Origin: an uncultured Rhodanobacteraceae bacterium
GTDB taxonomy: Bacteria > Pseudomonadota > Gammaproteobacteria > Xanthomonadales > Ahniellaceae
Length of the DNA: 9,211 bases
Reading direction: 5' to 3'
Assembly (NCBI GenBank): GCA_937873105.1
Contig: CALMWD010000254.1
Span: forward strand, 1-9,211
Part shown: positions 7,401 to 9,211 of the stretch, piece after piece
Layout: each line of letters begins with the position of its first letter
Position numbering within the stretch: the stretch's first letter is position 1
The notes under the pieces: generated by a model
What the model was told of the DNA's origin: nothing
The model's database searches: none
What the model saw: the letters and a program-made list of their open reading frames with translations, nothing else
Made by a program: the position numbers and the translations under genes

Positions 7401-9211
7401 GCCGCGTCTCCGGCGTCGTCGAATTCGATCAAGGCACGCAGCATCGTCGCCGCCTCGATCAGGGCGGCGCCTTCGGCGCTGGCGGGATCGGAGGGATCGA
7501 GTCCGCGCGCGAGCAGGCGCGCATACCCGGGTGCGTAGTCGCGTTCGCCGACGCCGCGGCCGTCCGCCAGCCAGGCCTTGCGCATGACCTCGCCGCGATC
7601 GGCGGCGTCGGCGCCCGCGGCGGCCCAGGCGGTCTTGGGCAGGTAGCGCAGGGGCTGCCTTCCCGACTGCTGCCAAAAACCGACCAGCCGCGCCAGGCGC
7701 GCGCGGATTTCCACAGCCATCGCCTCGGCGTCGATCGCGTTCAGGCGCTCGTCCCAGCGCCGTTCCTCGCGCGTCGCCGGTTCGGTCAGCAGGCGCAGGC
7801 GCAGCGCTTGGCCCGGATAGGCCAGGCGCAGCGCCGCCCATTCGACGAACAGCGGCAGGCGCTGGCGGAAGTCGAGTCGGGCCAGCTTCTTGCCCGGGAA
7901 TGCGTCGAACAGCAGCCATTGCCCGTCGCGGACGTACACGCGCGAGACCGTGCCGTGCAGCCGGCCCGCGCCGAGGTCCAGGTCGACGGCGACGGGGCGT
8001 CGTGGCGGCAGTCCGGCGGCCAGGTCGGCATCTTCGGCCGCCAGCTTCAGCAAGGGATCGACCGCATCGACGATGCGGCGATACGCCTGTTGCCCGAGCC
8101 GACCCGCCGGCAGTCGTCCGGACAGGCGCAGCGCCTGCGGCGGCGCGTCGGGCAGCGCGAACCGGCCATGCGCCAGCGCGTCGAGCAGGAGCTGGTGCGG
8201 CAGGCGTTCCAGCGGATCGGGGATCGGCGACAAGGGCTCGCGCGCATCGCTGCGGTCTTCCGTCAGGGCATCGAGGCGCAGGCGCAGGCGGTCGCGCAGC
8301 AGGTCCGCGGCGGGGTCGCGAAGGAAGCGCAGCAGCGAGGCCAGCGGCACGTCGCGGGCGGCGTCGACGGGCGCGGCCGCGGCGTCGACCACGAAGCGCT
8401 CCTGGTCGCGGTACCGCGGTTCCGCGCGCATCGCCGCGAACTCGGCGCTGAAGCTGGCCAGGCGCGGATCGACGCCGTCGAAGCAGCGTGCATCGAAGGG
8501 CTGCAGCGGATGCGCCACGAACCAGGGCCGGTCCGGACCGAGGCGGGCGTCGAGGAAGGCCATCAGCTCGGCCAGCGGGGCCGCGGGATTGCGCGGCTTG
8601 CCGTCCTGCGCGCCTTCGTGGTGGTAGCTGAGGTGCAGGCGTTGCCGCGCCGCCATCAGCGTTTCCAGGAACAGGTAGCGGTCGTCGCTGCACGTGTCGC
8701 GATCGCCGATGCGGGCATGGCGGGTCATCGGATCGAGGCCGTCGTCGCCGTTCGCGCGCGGGAACTCGCCGTCGTTCAGTCCCAGCACCGCGATCATCCG
8801 GAACGGGATCGAACGCTGCGGCACCATGCCGCAGAAGGTGATGCCGCCGAGCAGGAAGGGTTGCCGCTCCGGTACCCGCGCCAACGCCTCGTCGACGAGG
8901 GCGCAGAGCGTGGCATGAGCCAGTTCCGGGTCGGCGTCTGCGGCCCGGAATGGCTCGCGCAGGCCCAGCACCACGGTGCGCAACGCCGCCAGCGCCGCGG
9001 CCGCGTCCGCATCGCCCGGCGCAGGTGCGAAGAGGTCCGCGAGCAGCGCTTCCAGGCGTGCGCACCATTGCGTCGCGCGCAGGCCGGTGCGCGCGGCATC
9101 GCGCCAGTCGGCCAGAATGGCGAGCAGGCGATCGAGCGCGCCGAGGGCGGCGACCGGCACGCCTTCGACGCCTGTCACCGGCCACAACCCGGTCTGGGCC
9201 GCGACGATTTC
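7397..9211 (-). CDS. recC: Exodeoxyribonuclease V gamma subunit RecC, C-terminal part
   Basis: RecC is the scaffold of RecBCD: it splits the DNA duplex, feeds the strands to RecB and RecD, and reads Chi. About 604 residues are visible, roughly the C-terminal half of a protein near 1,100 residues long; the frame is open to the right edge. Recognition rests on RecC-specific stretches: GGITFCGMVPQRSIPFRMI at about visible residues 122-140, then VLGLNDGEFPR at 142-152, DDRYLFLETLMAARQRLHLSY at 176-196, AHPLQPFDARCF at 233-244, an LLRFLRDP segment, and LPKTAW ending near 529. The GLNDGEFPR region belongs to the inactive helicase-like part; the end corresponds to the nuclease-like domain, which lacks catalytic residues in known RecC and contacts RecD. 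Most Chi-contacting residues known from E. coli RecC lie in the missing N-terminal half, so Chi specificity cannot be judged. Its TGA overlaps the recB ATG. Confidence 0.96.
   Translation of the reverse strand, partial: EIVAAQTGLWPVTGVEGVPVAALGALDRLLAILADWRDAARTGLRATQWCARLEALLADLFAPAPGDADAAAALAALRTVVLGLREPFRAADADPELAHATLCALVDEALARVPERQPFLLGGITFCGMVPQRSIPFRMIAVLGLNDGEFPRANGDDGLDPMTRHARIGDRDTCSDDRYLFLETLMAARQRLHLSYHHEGAQDGKPRNPAAPLAELMAFLDARLGPDRPWFVAHPLQPFDARCFDGVDPRLASFSAEFAAMRAEPRYRDQERFVVDAAAAPVDAARDVPLASLLRFLRDPAADLLRDRLRLRLDALTEDRSDAREPLSPIPDPLERLPHQLLLDALAHGRFALPDAPPQALRLSGRLPAGRLGQQAYRRIVDAVDPLLKLAAEDADLAAGLPPRRPVAVDLDLGAGRLHGTVSRVYVRDGQWLLFDAFPGKKLARLDFRQRLPLFVEWAALRLAYPGQALRLRLLTEPATREERRWDERLNAIDAEAMAVEIRARLARLVGFWQQSGRQPLRYLPKTAWAAAGADAADRGEVMRKAWLADGRGVGERDYAPGYARLLARGLDPSDPASAEGAALIEAATMLRALIEFDDAGDAA
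7407..7411 (-). promoter_or_regulatory. Ribosome binding site of recB
   Basis: On the minus strand GGAGA lies six bases before the recB ATG, inside the last codons of recC. Together with the ATGA overlap it fixes the recB start, which otherwise could be placed far upstream because the frame stays open through recC. Confidence 0.75.

Noticed and set aside
3090..7538. A 1482-codon open frame on the plus strand opposite recB and part of recD
   Set aside because: Across recB it lies codon-on-codon antisense. Stops there would need the sense codons TTA, CTA or TCA, which this GC-rich genome avoids. Its translation is Arg/Gln/Ala-rich with no recognisable domain, while recB and recD show full motif sets.
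7401..9185. Upstream extension of the recB frame through recC
   Set aside because: The added 595 residues are Arg-rich shadow of recC. The ATG at 7400 has a good ribosome site and places Walker A near residue 27, as in known RecB.
1..9211. CRISPR array, tRNA or rRNA genes, insertion sequences, toxin-antitoxin or phage genes
   Set aside because: No repeat-spacer pattern, tRNA-like fold, transposase or phage motif was seen. Nearly all bases are taken by the five genes, and the largest gap is 129 bases.

Overview
The window is very GC-rich DNA, densely coding, with strong avoidance of the A/T-rich codons TTA, CTA and TCA in its main genes. An intact recC-recB-recD cluster is characteristic of Gammaproteobacteria. 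With this composition and recC directly next to recB, a Xanthomonadales-like gammaproteobacterium is my best guess, but that assignment is inference and nothing in the window proves it.

Layout, left to right. Positions 1-1076 hold the end of a plus-strand ABC transporter operon: the C-terminal third or so of an FtsX/MacB/DevC-like permease, then a complete DevA/LolD-type ATPase that starts one base after the permease stop. Positions 1077-1205 are the gap between convergent genes, and several inverted repeats are clustered here and in the last codons of the ATPase. Positions 1206-2126 (minus) encode a ten-helix EamA/DMT-family transporter. Positions 2185-9211 (minus) encode RecBCD: a complete recD, a complete recB and the C-terminal half of recC, which runs off the right edge. 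Transcription order is recC, recB, recD, then possibly eamA.

How the genes work together. RecB (3'-5' helicase plus nuclease), RecC (scaffold and Chi reader) and RecD (5'-3' helicase) form one enzyme that processes double-strand breaks and degrades foreign linear DNA. Both gene junctions are 4-base ATGA overlaps, as expected for subunits made in fixed ratio by translational coupling. The ABC pair forms an independent transporter; its accessory partner would lie upstream, outside the window. The EamA transporter has no visible functional tie to either.

I found no convincing undescribed system. The observations most worth a second look are the inverted-repeat cluster that runs into the ATPase C-terminus, and an unusual residue in helicase motif IV of RecB.
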